NCBI RefSeq assembly: GCF_003173595.1
Contig: NZ_QGNZ01000001.1
Span: 868,001 to 932,000 of the forward strand
DNA: 64,000 nt
Direction: 5' to 3'
From: Pedobacter yonginensis
Lineage (GTDB): Bacteria; Bacteroidota; Bacteroidia; Sphingobacteriales; Sphingobacteriaceae
The translations under genes were made by a program, and so were the position numbers. Of the stretch, positions 62,883 to 64,000 are shown piece after piece. Every line of letters starts with the position of its first letter. Within the stretch, counting starts at the first letter, position 1. Under the pieces are notes generated by a model. The model saw only the letters and a program-made list of their open reading frames with translations. It did not search any database and was not told the DNA's origin.

Positions 62883-63307
62883 TAAAATCCGAGATTTTAC
62901 AGCGAGGTGGGGAATGCATCAAATACTAACTTAACATAATATTAATTATAAGACAATTCCAATATCTATTTTAATAGGGAGTTTCAGCAATCCGTCATCT
63001 CGAATGCAGCGCAGCGGAATTGAGAGATCTTTTACGTTAGCAACGTTCACAGATTTCTCCCCACCGTTCTTTGCCTTATCTCGTTTCATCAGGAATCGAT
63101 AAAATAGTTCCAATAATGGTACGTACAGACACGTGCGGTGGGGGTTGAAATACCATTGTTTCAAGGATTTCTCCACTACGTTCGAAATGACGATTTTTCA
63201 GCTTCAACCTGTATTGTATGGCTTGTTCTAATCAAAGTCTTAACCACAAAAAAAGCGTAAGATATTTTACGCTTTTAATGGGTTTTATATTTGGTTAGCT
63301 TGTTAAA
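62883..63307. repeat. intergenic with GTCATCTCGA-type repeat
   Basis: CCGTCATCTCGAATGCAGCG at 62991 and ATTTCTCCACTACGTTCGAA ending near 63197 are the two halves of the repeat family seen at 36501..36600; an internal copy of ATTTCTCC occurs near 63052. No gene. Confidence 0.7.
63251..63276 (-). terminator. terminator for the 63308 gene
   Basis: Arms AAAAGCGTAA and TTACGCTTTT; on the minus strand the stem is followed by a seven-base T run. Confidence 0.75.
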
Positions 63308-63565
63308 TTATTTTCCTTTAATATCATCGATGAACGTTTCAATATTCTGGATGAAGTTATTCTTACCATTATTCCAAGTCCTTGGTGAAGATAATTCATT
63401 AATAATATCATCAACTTGATTTGATGGCAATGGATTTTCTGTTAATTTACCGAAAGATTTAAATTCTTTGACCAAATTATAGGAATTCATATCTCCGTAT
63501 CCTCTAAGATGTTTCACTCGGGCTAAAAAAGTATTGAGCATTTGAATTTTTTCTAACTTTTCCAT
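63308..63565 (-). CDS. small protein of unknown function (85 aa)
   Basis: 85 residues from Met at 63565 (MEKLEKIQMLNTFLARVKH). Helical and charged, with LVKEFKSFGKLTENPLP and FIQNIETFIDDIKGK near the end. No signal peptide or membrane segment. No domain is recognised. It has its own terminator, so it is a real transcription unit with fair likelihood. Confidence 0.6.
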   Translation of the reverse strand: MEKLEKIQMLNTFLARVKHLRGYGDMNSYNLVKEFKSFGKLTENPLPSNQVDDIINELSSPRTWNNGKNNFIQNIETFIDDIKGK

Positions 63566-63769
63566 ACACAAACTTAAAATAAATCTCATTAATACTACAG
63601 AAAAAAGTTCATTTCGGTCGCTTTTTGACTTATATCAACAATTTAAAGCACAACTTATTCTGTTACTTTATATATGAGTGTTTTTTTCAAGAAATGTTGA
63701 TAAAAAATCAGATTTTTAACGAAAATTTTGAGAAATAATGTGCAGTAATTTGAACAAATGAATTTGCGA

Positions 63770-64000
63770 TTAGACTTTATCTTGAACGAGAGTGCAGTTG
63801 TCTAAAACACCGTCCCAAATTTCATTTCCGTTAGTAGCAACTTCAAGAAAATCCATTTTACCATTTGTAATATCCAAACAATAGGTTAATTCATTTTTTA
63901 AATTTGGGCAAATTAATTTAGGTTCGGCACTAATCAAAGCATTTACAAATTCTTCATCATCGAAATTTTTCAAATAGCCGAAAGTAATGGTTAAGCTAGT
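63770..64000 (-). CDS. partial gene running off the right edge
   Basis: The frame is open from the TAA near 63770 through 64000, reading ...TITFGYLKNFDDEEFVNALI...AEPKLICPNLKNELTYCLD and ending CTLVQDKV. Nine codons upstream of the apparent TTG at 63973 are also open, so the true start lies beyond the window. Acidic, no recognised domain. Confidence 0.6.
   Translation of the reverse strand, partial: TSLTITFGYLKNFDDEEFVNALISAEPKLICPNLKNELTYCLDITNGKMDFLEVATNGNEIWDGVLDNCTLVQDKV

Overview
The window reads as chromosomal DNA from an AT-rich member of the Bacteroidota, most likely Sphingobacteriaceae and close to Pedobacter. This rests on Bacteroidota-type promoters (TAnnTTTG -7 boxes a few bases before start codons, no clear Shine-Dalgarno sequences), many short lipoprotein signals, a TlpA/DUF4369 thioredoxin lipoprotein, an OmpA with a thrombospondin type 3 linker, and gene pairs usual in that group. 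No phage, plasmid, insertion sequence or CRISPR array was seen. Most of the window is core metabolism and information processing.

Layout. 0-8 kb: a MerR regulator divergent from alaS, a Tyr/Arg-rich secreted protein, a Fic protein, gatB and a TlpA-type lipoprotein. 8-13.7 kb: a PhoB-like response regulator preceded by three TTAAC repeats at 11-bp spacing, an RluA-type pseudouridine synthase, a ClC channel with CBS domains, an NtrC-like regulator, and the RNase P RNA gene (minus strand). 13.7-18.9 kb: an eight-gene minus-strand operon built around an MbnP-like lipoprotein and a di-haem MauG/MbnH-like enzyme, with SCO1, YHS, cytochrome c, a CDICGC-containing outer-membrane barrel and two small exported proteins. 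This is the most coherent specialised system here and is probably devoted to copper or redox handling.

19-31 kb: phosphoglucomutase/phosphomannomutase, aspartate kinase and lysA (lysine pathway) with two tiny membrane proteins between them, an intergenic cluster of palindromic repeats, glutaryl-CoA dehydrogenase-like enzyme, folB, a GlcD-like oxidase, a thioesterase, Hsp20, a conserved protein of unknown function and an S66 carboxypeptidase. 31.9-32.5 kb: an unusual minus-strand locus with a 53-codon ORF, a tRNA-like cloverleaf with a CAT anticodon, three hairpins and a terminator. 32.6-45 kb: a DEAD-box-like protein with degenerate motifs, OmpA, YdeI-like protein, TrmH-type methyltransferase, galM, a DUF1398 protein, a 13-unit 14-bp tandem repeat, a nucleoside phosphorylase, the overlapping ribD-EamA-yigZ genes, prmC, xerD and aroQ.

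45-64 kb: glycosyltransferase and lipid A-type acyltransferase divergent from WbqC-CorA-MgtE-bioB, Ohr, a large FUSC membrane protein, a purine-rich stretch ending in a terminator that may be a small RNA, PIN-PhoH, an MFS exporter, gyrA, two tandem paralogous TPR proteins, and two small unrecognised genes, the last cut by the window edge. Start codons were moved from the longest-ORF position where signal peptides, promoters or family alignments argued for it, and each case is stated.
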